Source: Acidaminococcus sp.
Lineage (GTDB): Bacteria; Bacillota; Negativicutes; Acidaminococcales; Acidaminococcaceae
Assembly (NCBI GenBank): GCA_022482815.1
Contig: JAKVOM010000001.1
Location: 2,438,946 to 2,502,945, forward strand
Direction: 5' to 3'
Length of the DNA: 64,000 nucleotides
Every line of letters begins with the position of its first letter. The first letter of the stretch is position 1. A program made the translations under genes and the position numbers. Below the pieces are notes generated by a model. The model was not told the DNA's origin. It was given only the letters and a program-made list of their open reading frames with translations, and searched no databases. Of this stretch, positions 44,553-52,215 are shown piece after piece.

Positions 44553-45739
44553 TCCTGAATCGCCTCCAGCATCCGAATCAAACGGACATTTTCTTTGACA
44601 TCGTGCACGCGAACCATCTGAGCCCCGGCATATACGGCCGCTGCGGAGAGAGCCATGGTGCCTTCCAGCCGTTCTTCTGTCGGCTGATCTCCCAGAACGT
44701 GACCGATAAAGCCTTTCCGGGATCCGGCCAGGAGCACAGGCATACCATGCCCCGTCAATTCATAGAGTCCTTTACAAAGCTGCAGGTTGCCATCAACATC
44801 TTTGGCAAATCCCAGTCCCGGATCGAGAATCATCTGTTTTTTCGTAAAGCCCTTTTCCAGGCAGACATCTACACGCTTTAAAAGATATTCTGCCACGTCC
44901 GTAACGACGTTATGATAATTTTTCATTTCTGCCCTGACCATGCTTTTCGGGGTTCCGCGCATATGCATCAGAATGATAGGTGCCTTATATTTCAGGCACG
45001 TATCCAGCATAGCCGCGTCTCCGGTACCGGCTGTCACATCGTTAATGATATGGGCGCCTGCATCAAGCGCAGCCTCAGCCGTAGCGGCATGATAGGTATC
45101 AATCGAAAGCACGGCCTGCGGATAATACTTCTGCAGGACCTTCACCGCCGAAATGACGCGCCTTTTTTCTTCTTCGGGCGTCACAGGGTCAGCACCGGGA
45201 CGGGTGGATTCTCCGCCGATATCAAGAATTTCAGCACCTTCCTGCAGCATGCGTCCCGCTTTCGTAAGGAGTGCTTCTTCGCTGCTTACGCGGGAACCGG
45301 CAAAAAACGAATCCGGCGTCACATTGAGAATCCCCATGACACACATCTTGTCATAAGACAATACCCTACCATTGGCCAATACCGTCTCCGGTTTTCCCGG
45401 GGCCAGGAACTCCTGCAAATCATCGATAACCTTTTGGATTCCGAACCAGGCTGCCATGGAAGAAAGCTTGCGAACCAGATACGCATAGTGGTCGCGCCTT
45501 CCGATTAAAAGCAAATCGGAGTATTCGGCCGAACAATTCACGGTTCCCTTCTCATCGGCGCACTCGGCTCCTATGGCCAGACATTCCTGCTTGATGATAT
45601 TGGCAGCCGGCGATTTGACGTGAAGAATCCTTACCGGGTACCAAAGCGCTTTCTTGGCCATGATTTTCTGTCCGGCCGGATGTACATCCATCTTAGAAAG
45701 TTCATAAGCGACTTGGTCACATGGAATCGGAATATACAT
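44540..45739 (-). CDS. folP: dihydropteroate synthase (long form)
   Basis: 399 residues; the usual TIM-barrel enzyme is about 270. The catalytic part is residues about 130-399: MGILNVTPDSFFAGSRV, DIGGESTRPGADPV, SIDTYHAATAEAALDAGAHIINDV, LDPGLGFAKD, LAGSRKGFIGHVLG and RVHDVKENVRLIRM. The N-terminal ~125 residues (ILHVKSPAANIIKQECLAIGAEC, LLLIGRRDHYAYLVRKL) form an extra alpha/beta domain found in some Firmicutes DHPSs, role unknown. It joins pterin diphosphate with p-aminobenzoate. Confidence 0.95.
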   Translation of the reverse strand: MYIPIPCDQVAYELSKMDVHPAGQKIMAKKALWYPVRILHVKSPAANIIKQECLAIGAECADEKGTVNCSAEYSDLLLIGRRDHYAYLVRKLSSMAAWFGIQKVIDDLQEFLAPGKPETVLANGRVLSYDKMCVMGILNVTPDSFFAGSRVSSEEALLTKAGRMLQEGAEILDIGGESTRPGADPVTPEEEKRRVISAVKVLQKYYPQAVLSIDTYHAATAEAALDAGAHIINDVTAGTGDAAMLDTCLKYKAPIILMHMRGTPKSMVRAEMKNYHNVVTDVAEYLLKRVDVCLEKGFTKKQMILDPGLGFAKDVDGNLQLCKGLYELTGHGMPVLLAGSRKGFIGHVLGDQPTEERLEGTMALSAAAVYAGAQMVRVHDVKENVRLIRMLEAIQECRK

Positions 45740-45741
45740 GA

Positions 45742-46509
45742 CTATTCTCCTTTTTCGACACAGGCAAAGGCGTTGTGATTATGGATACTTTCCTGGCTTT
45801 CCACCGTCACAGAATACCATTCAATGCGTTCGTCCGCATTGAGGCGAATTGCAATTTCACGTGTTGCGTCTTCCACAAAGCGCGGATTTTCATACGCTTC
45901 TTCTGTCACAAATTTTTCGTCCGGCCGTTTCAGCAGGGAATAAAGAGGAGATGAAGCGGATTTTTCGGCAATATCGACCAGTTCTTCGATCCATACAGGT
46001 TTGGTGGAACGAATCACCATTTTGGCCCAGGCACGCTGGTTGTGAGCTCCATACTTACTGATTTCCTTAGAGCACGGGCACAGTGTATGGATAGGCACAT
46101 CGACGCCGATATCCAGCTGGAACTTATCTCCTTTTTCTGCGCGGTAATGACAGGATACATCCAGGTAGGATTTCTGGCCGGACACAGGAGCAGCTTTTTC
46201 AATGAAATAAGGAAAATCCATTTCAATGAGCGCCTTTTTGGCACCCAGTTTTTCTTTCAGCGTATCCAGCATGACTTCCAAGCCGTGAGGATGGACCGGT
46301 CCCATCAGTTTCAAACATTCTACAAACCGGCTCATATGAGTTCCCCGCTGTTCATGCGGCAGATCTACCGCCAATTTAACAGTAGCCACAGAATGCTGCA
46401 CCCCATTCTTGGGATCCTTTAAAAGAACAGGCCAGCGCAAGTCCTTGATACCCACGTGTTTCAGAGGAATATGTCTCACATCTTCCTGAGACTGTACATC
46501 TTTCAGCAT
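45742..46509 (-). CDS. folE2: GTP cyclohydrolase FolE2 (type IB)
   Basis: 255 residues from ATG at 46509 behind GGGGGGAAAC; the longer frame to 46551 lacks a ribosome site. Typical FolE2 text: GTHMSRFVE, CHYRAEKGDKFQLDIGVDVPIHTLCPCSKEIS split around the active-site Cys, and NPRFVEDATREIA. The enzyme makes dihydroneopterin triphosphate from GTP with various divalent metals, starting both folate and queuosine pathways. It overlaps the PTPS gene by seven bases. Confidence 0.96.
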   Translation of the reverse strand: MLKDVQSQEDVRHIPLKHVGIKDLRWPVLLKDPKNGVQHSVATVKLAVDLPHEQRGTHMSRFVECLKLMGPVHPHGLEVMLDTLKEKLGAKKALIEMDFPYFIEKAAPVSGQKSYLDVSCHYRAEKGDKFQLDIGVDVPIHTLCPCSKEISKYGAHNQRAWAKMVIRSTKPVWIEELVDIAEKSASSPLYSLLKRPDEKFVTEEAYENPRFVEDATREIAIRLNADERIEWYSVTVESQESIHNHNAFACVEKGE

Positions 46510-46865
46510 GTTTCCCCCCTGTATACCAGACCGCTTGTCTTCGTTTCCCACACTTCGATTTCATAGAGCTTGTAATTGGGCCCCGTAAGCGGTTTTTCAA
46601 GCTGCTGCCAAACCCAAACGGCAATATTTTCCGCGGAAGGCTGCGGCAGCAAATCATTCAGGCACGTATGGTCCAGCTTATCCACGACCAGTTCCTTCAC
46701 GGTTTTCTTGAATTGAACAAAATCAAGCACCATGCCTTCTGCATCGCGCGTACCTTCCACTTTGACTACCAGCTTGTAGGTATGGCCATGCAGATGTTCA
46801 CATTTGCCATGATAGTTGGGAAGATAATGGGCCGCATCAAAATCAAATTCCTTAATACAAATCAT
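46503..46865 (-). CDS. 6-pyruvoyl-tetrahydropterin synthase / QueD family, CExxHGH motif
   Basis: 120 residues. Zinc ligands: His in DAAHYLP and HGH in KCEHLHGHTYKL. The catalytic-loop text is C-E-H-L-H-G-H. QueD enzymes carry CxxxHGH, and PTPS-III enzymes, which replace FolB, carry ExxHGH; this protein has both residues (CExxHGH). It sits directly before folE2, folP and folK, and no folB is present. It may therefore make both carboxytetrahydropterin for queuosine and hydroxymethyldihydropterin for folate. Motif reading is direct; dual function is inference from family knowledge. Confidence 0.9.
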   Translation of the reverse strand: MICIKEFDFDAAHYLPNYHGKCEHLHGHTYKLVVKVEGTRDAEGMVLDFVQFKKTVKELVVDKLDHTCLNDLLPQPSAENIAVWVWQQLEKPLTGPNYKLYEIEVWETKTSGLVYRGETC

Positions 46866-47329
46866 ATGGTTCCCTCCTGTAAGTCAAAATCATTCTGCCG
46901 CAATGCTTCATAAAGCACAATGGCTACGGAATTTGCTAAATTAAGTGACCGTGCTTCGCTGACCATCGGAATGCGTACACAGTCCTCTTCGTACTTTTCC
47001 CGGAAAGCAGGATCAAGGCCTGCAGATTCCTTGCCGAAAATCAGGAGAGAATCCGGCCCGTAATGCACCCGTGCGTACGATTTATGGGCATGGGTCGTGA
47101 GCAAAAAGCGCGGATTATCCGGATATTTGGCAAGGACTTCTTCCACGGAGTCATAATAATGGATATCTACCAGATGCCAGTAGTCAAGACCGGCACGTTT
47201 CAAATATTTATCGTCCACGGAAAATCCCAGCGGCCGCACAAGATGCAGCGTAGCTCCCGTCGCGGCACAGAGCCGGGCGATATTGCCCGTGTTCCCCGGA
47301 ATTTCCGGTTCTACCAAAACAACATGCAT
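46862..47329 (-). CDS. trmL: tRNA (cytidine(34)-2'-O)-methyltransferase, SPOUT family
   Basis: 155 residues. MHVVLVEPEIPGNTGNIARLCAATGA at the start, LLIFGKESAGLDP and the knot region IPMVSEARSLNLANSVAIVLYEALRQ are the TrmL signature. It methylates the wobble ribose of tRNA-Leu isoacceptors. Four-base overlap with the PTPS gene; the link with folate genes is positional only. Confidence 0.95.
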   Translation of the reverse strand: MHVVLVEPEIPGNTGNIARLCAATGATLHLVRPLGFSVDDKYLKRAGLDYWHLVDIHYYDSVEEVLAKYPDNPRFLLTTHAHKSYARVHYGPDSLLIFGKESAGLDPAFREKYEEDCVRIPMVSEARSLNLANSVAIVLYEALRQNDFDLQEGTI

Positions 47330-47340
47330 TCCTTACACCT

Positions 47341-48204
47341 CTAAAATAATTTCTGACCTCCGGAAACGGAAATCATAGATTTCATCTGCTCATGGATATT
47401 CATGATTTTCTCTGAATAATAGCTGCCCATGGCCCAGGTACCGTTAAGCTGCGACCAGGTAGTCGCAAAGCCGGTGTTTTTCTTCAGGCGGACAACCATA
47501 TCATAGCGCGGGTCAACAATCGGCGTCAGCGGAATCCGGTCCGTTGTGTAGGCCATCAGATGCTGGATATGTGCCCGGACGCCAAGCTCCGGCGTGGAAA
47601 AATAGGCACCGCGCACACCGCCACCCGTTGTACCCAGCCCGCAGAAGTTATTCTGCGCCGGCACCACGGTTCCGCCAAACGTAAAGAACCCTGTTTCGAC
47701 AAGGGCCTGACAAAAAGCGATGTCCCAGCGAATACCTTCCCTCCGCGCTTCCTTGTAGTAAAGCTCGACGATTTCTTCCGGCGTAGCCGCAATGGGGAGT
47801 TTCGGATTATAAAGTTCCAATAAGGCAATTGCCTGCTGACGCGTCACATCGGCATCCCCCATGATCGTCATCGACTTGTAGTCTTCCGGGATATGCCAGA
47901 TAGAAGCCTGCGTCATCAGGCGGTCTGAAATTAATTTTAAGTTGGGGTCGGAAATGACTTTGCCGGCCATGTTCCTCTCGCGTCTGGATTCCAAAGTGAG
48001 AGGCGCAGGTAAGGAAACAGCCTTGCCTTCAATTTCCGTGACAACCCGTCCCAGAATACCCTTAAACGGGGCCGCCGGGGAAGCTGCCTTAGCATCCGCC
48101 TTCTGGTTCTTTGCTGCCTTGTACTGCGCTTCCGAAACGGAAAACGGCATAACAAGAAGCATAAAAAGCAAAAACGGAGTCACTATTTTCATTTTATTAT
48201 TCAC
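47341..48204 (-). CDS. exported glucosaminidase-domain protein
   Basis: About 287 residues. The most likely start is GTG at 48204 (AGGAAG upstream), with ATG at 48192 as alternative; either gives a signal peptide (KIVTPFLLFMLLVMPFSVSEA). The C-terminal domain (about 130-270) is of the endo-beta-N-acetylglucosaminidase family: IAFCQALVETGFFTFGG with the catalytic Glu, QNNFCGLGTTGGGVRGAYF, GVRAHIQHLMAY. It probably hydrolyses peptidoglycan glycan strands in the periplasm. Its start overlaps the symporter stop, so translation is coupled. Confidence 0.88.
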   Translation of the reverse strand: MNNKMKIVTPFLLFMLLVMPFSVSEAQYKAAKNQKADAKAASPAAPFKGILGRVVTEIEGKAVSLPAPLTLESRRERNMAGKVISDPNLKLISDRLMTQASIWHIPEDYKSMTIMGDADVTRQQAIALLELYNPKLPIAATPEEIVELYYKEARREGIRWDIAFCQALVETGFFTFGGTVVPAQNNFCGLGTTGGGVRGAYFSTPELGVRAHIQHLMAYTTDRIPLTPIVDPRYDMVVRLKKNTGFATTWSQLNGTWAMGSYYSEKIMNIHEQMKSMISVSGGQKLF

Positions 48205-49627
48205 ACTTATCTTCCTCTTTTTCTGGCAGCAGCACCAGACTGACAGCCATAATGAGTGCCGCGGCAAGGATACCTGTCGATGTCGCGTTCAGGATACCGA
48301 TTCCCTTCCCTCCGTTAAAAATCCGGAGTCCGAGAACCACGGCTACGCCAATTCCCGCCGACAGGAATGCTCCTTTGACGGATGCCCGTTTGGTAAACAG
48401 CCCGAAAAGGAACGGTGCCGCAAGGCAGACCGTCATAAGTGAATAGAAAATGGCCATGGCCGTAATGATATTTGCCATATAGTAAGCGGCAAATATGCCG
48501 ATAATTCCACAAATCACTGTGATGATACGGGATACATGAAGCAGCTCGGCATCCGATACCTGCGGCCGGATAAAGGTCTTATACAGGTCCTTGCTGAGCG
48601 AAGTAGCGAGCATGTAGAGTACCGTATCACATGTGCTGATTTCTGCCGCGAAAATGGCAGCAAGTGCCAGCGCTGAAATTCCCACGGGGAGCATTTCGCG
48701 CATCACCTTAGGCAGTGCCAATTCCTGATTTTGCAAATCTGGAAAGGCCGCAAAGGCACACATTCCGATCAGCATCGGCAAAAAAGCAAAAAGAAGCTGA
48801 ACAATGCCATTCAGAAGCGTCCCCTTACGAATAGCCGCTTCATCACGGGCACTGTAAATTTTTCCGATAAGTCCCGGGGAAATGCAGAAAGCCGGCGTCA
48901 GCATAATGAAATACCCCAGAATCGTCGAAGTTCCCATACCATCCCACGAAAAATAACGGGATACGGCCGCAGGGTCGGCAAGATGACTGCTGACGGCAGC
49001 ATGAAGCCCGTTCCAGCCTCCAACATACTGCAGGGCAAAAGGAACAGCCAGGCAAAATCCAATCAAAATCACGGCAAGCTCAATGATATTGACAATCGCT
49101 GCCGATTTTAAACCGCCTGATGAAAAATAAATGGTCACGACGACGGCGGCAATCATGATACCGTATAGCTTCGGTATATCGGCGGCCACATTCAAAATCC
49201 AGGCAATACCCAGAAGCTGTCCCGAAAAAAGAGCCAGCGTTCCGAGCGACATCAGAATAGACGTTACCCCTCGAAAAGCCGGTGAATAACGGTCATCCAG
49301 ATAGTCACCCATGGTAAAGAAATTTTTCTTTTTGGCCACCCGCCAAACAGCAGGGCCTACTACGTAAGCAAGAAGCAGGGAACCTAGTCCGCTGCAACCA
49401 ATCCACCACCAGCTGGAAACGCCGTACTTATAGGCCAGTCCGGTCACGCCGACCGTAGAACCGGCACCGATATTAGCGGCAATCAATGTCGTAAAAAGCA
49501 GCTGCCAGCTGAAAGAACGTCCCCCTACAAAAAAGTCTGACGCGCCTTTCACGTGATGCCCGATAAGATACCCCAGCAAAACGAGCAGCGCCGCATACCC
49601 AATAATGACAATAAGATAAAAGTTCAA
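48197..49627 (-). CDS. sodium:solute symporter (SSS family)
   Basis: 476 residues, TTG start at 49627 behind AAAAGGAGAA. About thirteen hydrophobic helices; SSS marks are GHHVKGASDFFVGGRSFSW, ATLIAANIGAGSTVGVTG-like text after TM2 and the late AAIFAAEISTCDTVLYMLAT. It imports an organic solute with Na+; the substrate is not evident. First gene of the leftward 49.6-42 kb run. Confidence 0.92.
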   Translation of the reverse strand: MNFYLIVIIGYAALLVLLGYLIGHHVKGASDFFVGGRSFSWQLLFTTLIAANIGAGSTVGVTGLAYKYGVSSWWWIGCSGLGSLLLAYVVGPAVWRVAKKKNFFTMGDYLDDRYSPAFRGVTSILMSLGTLALFSGQLLGIAWILNVAADIPKLYGIMIAAVVVTIYFSSGGLKSAAIVNIIELAVILIGFCLAVPFALQYVGGWNGLHAAVSSHLADPAAVSRYFSWDGMGTSTILGYFIMLTPAFCISPGLIGKIYSARDEAAIRKGTLLNGIVQLLFAFLPMLIGMCAFAAFPDLQNQELALPKVMREMLPVGISALALAAIFAAEISTCDTVLYMLATSLSKDLYKTFIRPQVSDAELLHVSRIITVICGIIGIFAAYYMANIITAMAIFYSLMTVCLAAPFLFGLFTKRASVKGAFLSAGIGVAVVLGLRIFNGGKGIGILNATSTGILAAALIMAVSLVLLPEKEEDKCE

Positions 49628-49685
49628 GCAGTTCTCCTTTTTATAGAAACTTCCTTTTATAAGTGCACAAATTGATACGTATACA

Positions 49686-49714
49686 ATTCTACTTTACTTC
49701 CCGCAACTTGTAAA
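49686..49714 (-). promoter_or_regulatory. promoter of the symporter-to-folate gene run
   Basis: TTTACA (49709-49714) and TAGAAT (49686-49691), spacer 17 bases, about 59 bases before the symporter start. Confidence 0.65.
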
Positions 49715-49913
49715 GCTTTCTTAACAGTAGAAAAAAGCAGTAAAGTACGTAAAACTATGACTATTAACCCTCTGACAAATCCCGAAGGCGGCAGGAGTTT
49801 CCGGATAAAAATCGAAGGAGTATAAAGAAAGAGCTGCTTTTTTGTAGTAAAATAAAGGCAGAAGTTTAGAAAACTTTAAGAAGTTTAAATAACGTGAGAA
49901 GGAGGATGCAATT

Positions 49914-50579
49914 ATGACTGTTTTCCATTATATCCACCATTCCTGCTTTACCTTGAGTGACGGCAAAACGACGCTGCTCTTCGATCCCTACCTGGACGGC
50001 AACCCCGAGGGACTGCACGCCCGCGACATCAAGGCAAACTACATTTTTGTCAGCCATGCTCATGGCGACCATCTGGGTTCAGCCTATGAAATTGCTAAAA
50101 ATAACGGAGCCCTCATCATCTCGACGGCCGAAATTGCCAATGACGCCCAGGCTCATGGATGCTCTTCCCATGCCATGCACATCGGCGGCACTTTTAAGTA
50201 TCCTTTTGGCAAAGTGCGTATCACGCCTGCTTTTCATGGCAGCGGCATTGCCGGCGGCCATGCCTGCGGTTTTATCGTCCATTTCGACGGCAAGATCTTC
50301 TATTTTGCCGGTGACACGAGTTTGTTCGGCGATATGAAACTTCTGGGAGAACTGGAAAAAATCGATTATGCCTTCCTCCCCATCGGTGATAATTTCACGA
50401 TGGGTCCCGATGACGCCGTACTTGCGGCGAAGTTTTTGGGCGCTCACACCGTTATCCCGATTCATTACAGCACCTGGCCTATTATCGCTCAGGATCCGGA
50501 AGCATACAAGGCAAAAACGGAATCAGAAACGAACGCTAAAGTTCTTGTCGCAGCTCCCGGGAGCACGGTAGAACTGTAA
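49914..50579 (+). CDS. metallo-beta-lactamase-fold hydrolase (UPF0173/UlaG-like)
   Basis: 221 residues with GAAGGAGGATG as ribosome site. YIHHSCFTLSDGKTTLLFDPYLDG, VSHAHGDHLGSAYE (HxHxDH), FAGDTSLFGDMKLL and PIHYSTWP supply the metal ligands. The family (metal-dependent hydrolase of the L-ascorbate-6-phosphate lactonase type) acts on various esters or nucleic acid derivatives; substrate unknown. Only rightward gene in the region, followed by a terminator that an ISL3 copy has entered. Confidence 0.9.
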   Translation: MTVFHYIHHSCFTLSDGKTTLLFDPYLDGNPEGLHARDIKANYIFVSHAHGDHLGSAYEIAKNNGALIISTAEIANDAQAHGCSSHAMHIGGTFKYPFGKVRITPAFHGSGIAGGHACGFIVHFDGKIFYFAGDTSLFGDMKLLGELEKIDYAFLPIGDNFTMGPDDAVLAAKFLGAHTVIPIHYSTWPIIAQDPEAYKAKTESETNAKVLVAAPGSTVEL

Positions 50580-50597
50580 AGCAATTAAAATCAAACA

Positions 50598-50641
50598 GGC
50601 TGTGAAGAAATCAAAAGTCATTTCTTCACAGCCTTTTTTTT
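50598..50641 (+). terminator. terminator of the hydrolase gene, T-tract split by ISL3
   Basis: GGCTGTGAAGAAAT pairs with ATTTCTTCACAGCC, followed by T8. That T8 is the target duplication of ISL3 copy 2, which means the insertion kept a full T-tract on both sides. Confidence 0.85.
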
Positions 50642-52100
50642 GGTTCTTCACGTTTTTTTCGGGAGTATACCTCTTACGGTCGGAATTGAGAGGTAGCGAA
50701 TTAACGTGAAAAAGTACTCATCATCTCTGTATCCGTACGCTCTTCTTTTGGCCACTTTAATCTTGTTGTTGAAACCCTCAAGCTTCCCTGTGTTTATCGG
50801 GTACAGGGCATGGTTCACCAGACCGTCTATCCTTGGCAGCTTAATCTTAGCAAACCTAACCAGGGCCGGAATCCCGCTGCCTAGTGCAGCTTTAAACCAG
50901 CGCTTCCATCCTGCAAGAGCCTTGTCATAGTCCCTTAATTCATAGAGGGCTACCATCTCTTCCTTCATGGAATAACATATTGCCAGATCCTCGTGCTCTG
51001 CAAAGATGGCCTGCAACGCTTCTTTGTTCTTAGGATTCAGCCTATCTTCATTGGTGAGTAACGGCCAGCGGACTTTCTTCAATTTGTGGTAGCTCTTCTT
51101 TTCATTGAATATCTGCTCTTTCAAAGCCGGCTTGTCTTCATTGCTTGCGTCTTTTAATGCTTCTTGCATGTTTCTGGCTTTATCCCTATGCATTCTGGCC
51201 TCATCAAGTCTTACTACACCTAATACTTCCTTCCCGAATTGAGCCTGCATGTGGTAACGATCATACACGACCTTAGCTTGCGGCAGATGTTCTTGTACCA
51301 GCTTGTTGTAGGAAGCGTTCATATCCATGGCGACTGCCTTGACCTCTGTCAGCTTTGTCTGATCATATTCCTTGAAGAAATGCTCGAAGTCAGCTATCGC
51401 CCGACCTCTGCCGACCCAGAGAATATAACCTGTCGCTAAATCCATGACGCAAGTGGCATAAGTGTGTCCCTTATGGATAGCAAACTCATCGATGGCCAGA
51501 AAACGGGGCTTGTAAGAGGTCAGCTCCAATTCCATTTCATATTTATCGAGAGATTCATCCATGAGCTGTTTGTGGACATAGCGAATCGTGCTCCAGTGAA
51601 TTCCTGACATCTTGGCAATTGCATTGGCAGGGATTCCATTACGAAGCAGCGTCTCAATCCAAAGGGAAGCCCTCATGGTAATGCGAGTCCCGGGATATTT
51701 AAAGGGAATAGGCTCAGTGATGGTTGCATGGCAGCAGGAGCAACGGAAGCGATGCCCTTCAAAGCGGATCATCCTGGTATGCTCAGGATACGCAGGAAAA
51801 CTTTTCAAGTAGGTAGAAAATGGCTCGTAAGAATACATTTTCTGACCACATTTAGGACAACGGAAGTCGGTATATTTCTTTTCACTGCAAATAACAATCT
51901 CCTGGCTGTCATCAAAAGGGTCTTCCGGCATGAAGACATTGTAAAAGACATCTTGACATTCTGCATTATTTTGAATAGTGTAATTAGTAAAGGACATTTT
52001 CTCCTCCCAAGGTATGGTTTCGTCGCTTATATTTTGGAGGAGTTAATGTCCTTTTTCAATAGTCAAATGTCTTCTAGTCCACAAATTTCCGTGAAGAACC
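50642..52100. mobile_element. ISL3-family insertion sequence, copy 2
   Basis: 1459 bp, ends GGTTCTTCACG and CGTGAAGAACC, target duplication TTTTTTTT (50634-50641 and 52101-52108). Same orientation and apparently the same sequence as copy 1. Confidence 0.95.
50648..51997 (-). CDS. ISL3-family transposase, copy 2
   Basis: 449 residues, identical in protein sequence to the copy at 40228-41577, with the same zinc-binding N terminus, helix-turn-helix and DDE core. Intact, so probably functional. Confidence 0.95.
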   Translation of the reverse strand: MSFTNYTIQNNAECQDVFYNVFMPEDPFDDSQEIVICSEKKYTDFRCPKCGQKMYSYEPFSTYLKSFPAYPEHTRMIRFEGHRFRCSCCHATITEPIPFKYPGTRITMRASLWIETLLRNGIPANAIAKMSGIHWSTIRYVHKQLMDESLDKYEMELELTSYKPRFLAIDEFAIHKGHTYATCVMDLATGYILWVGRGRAIADFEHFFKEYDQTKLTEVKAVAMDMNASYNKLVQEHLPQAKVVYDRYHMQAQFGKEVLGVVRLDEARMHRDKARNMQEALKDASNEDKPALKEQIFNEKKSYHKLKKVRWPLLTNEDRLNPKNKEALQAIFAEHEDLAICYSMKEEMVALYELRDYDKALAGWKRWFKAALGSGIPALVRFAKIKLPRIDGLVNHALYPINTGKLEGFNNKIKVAKRRAYGYRDDEYFFTLIRYLSIPTVRGILPKKT

Positions 52101-52215
52101 TTTTTTTTCACTACAATCCAGGTTTATTTGTCTGTTTAATTCCTTTAGAACAAAATTACCGCTGCAATTTTATTTCCATGGGCGGCCGGCGACGCGACCT
52201 GCGACCAGCGGCTTT

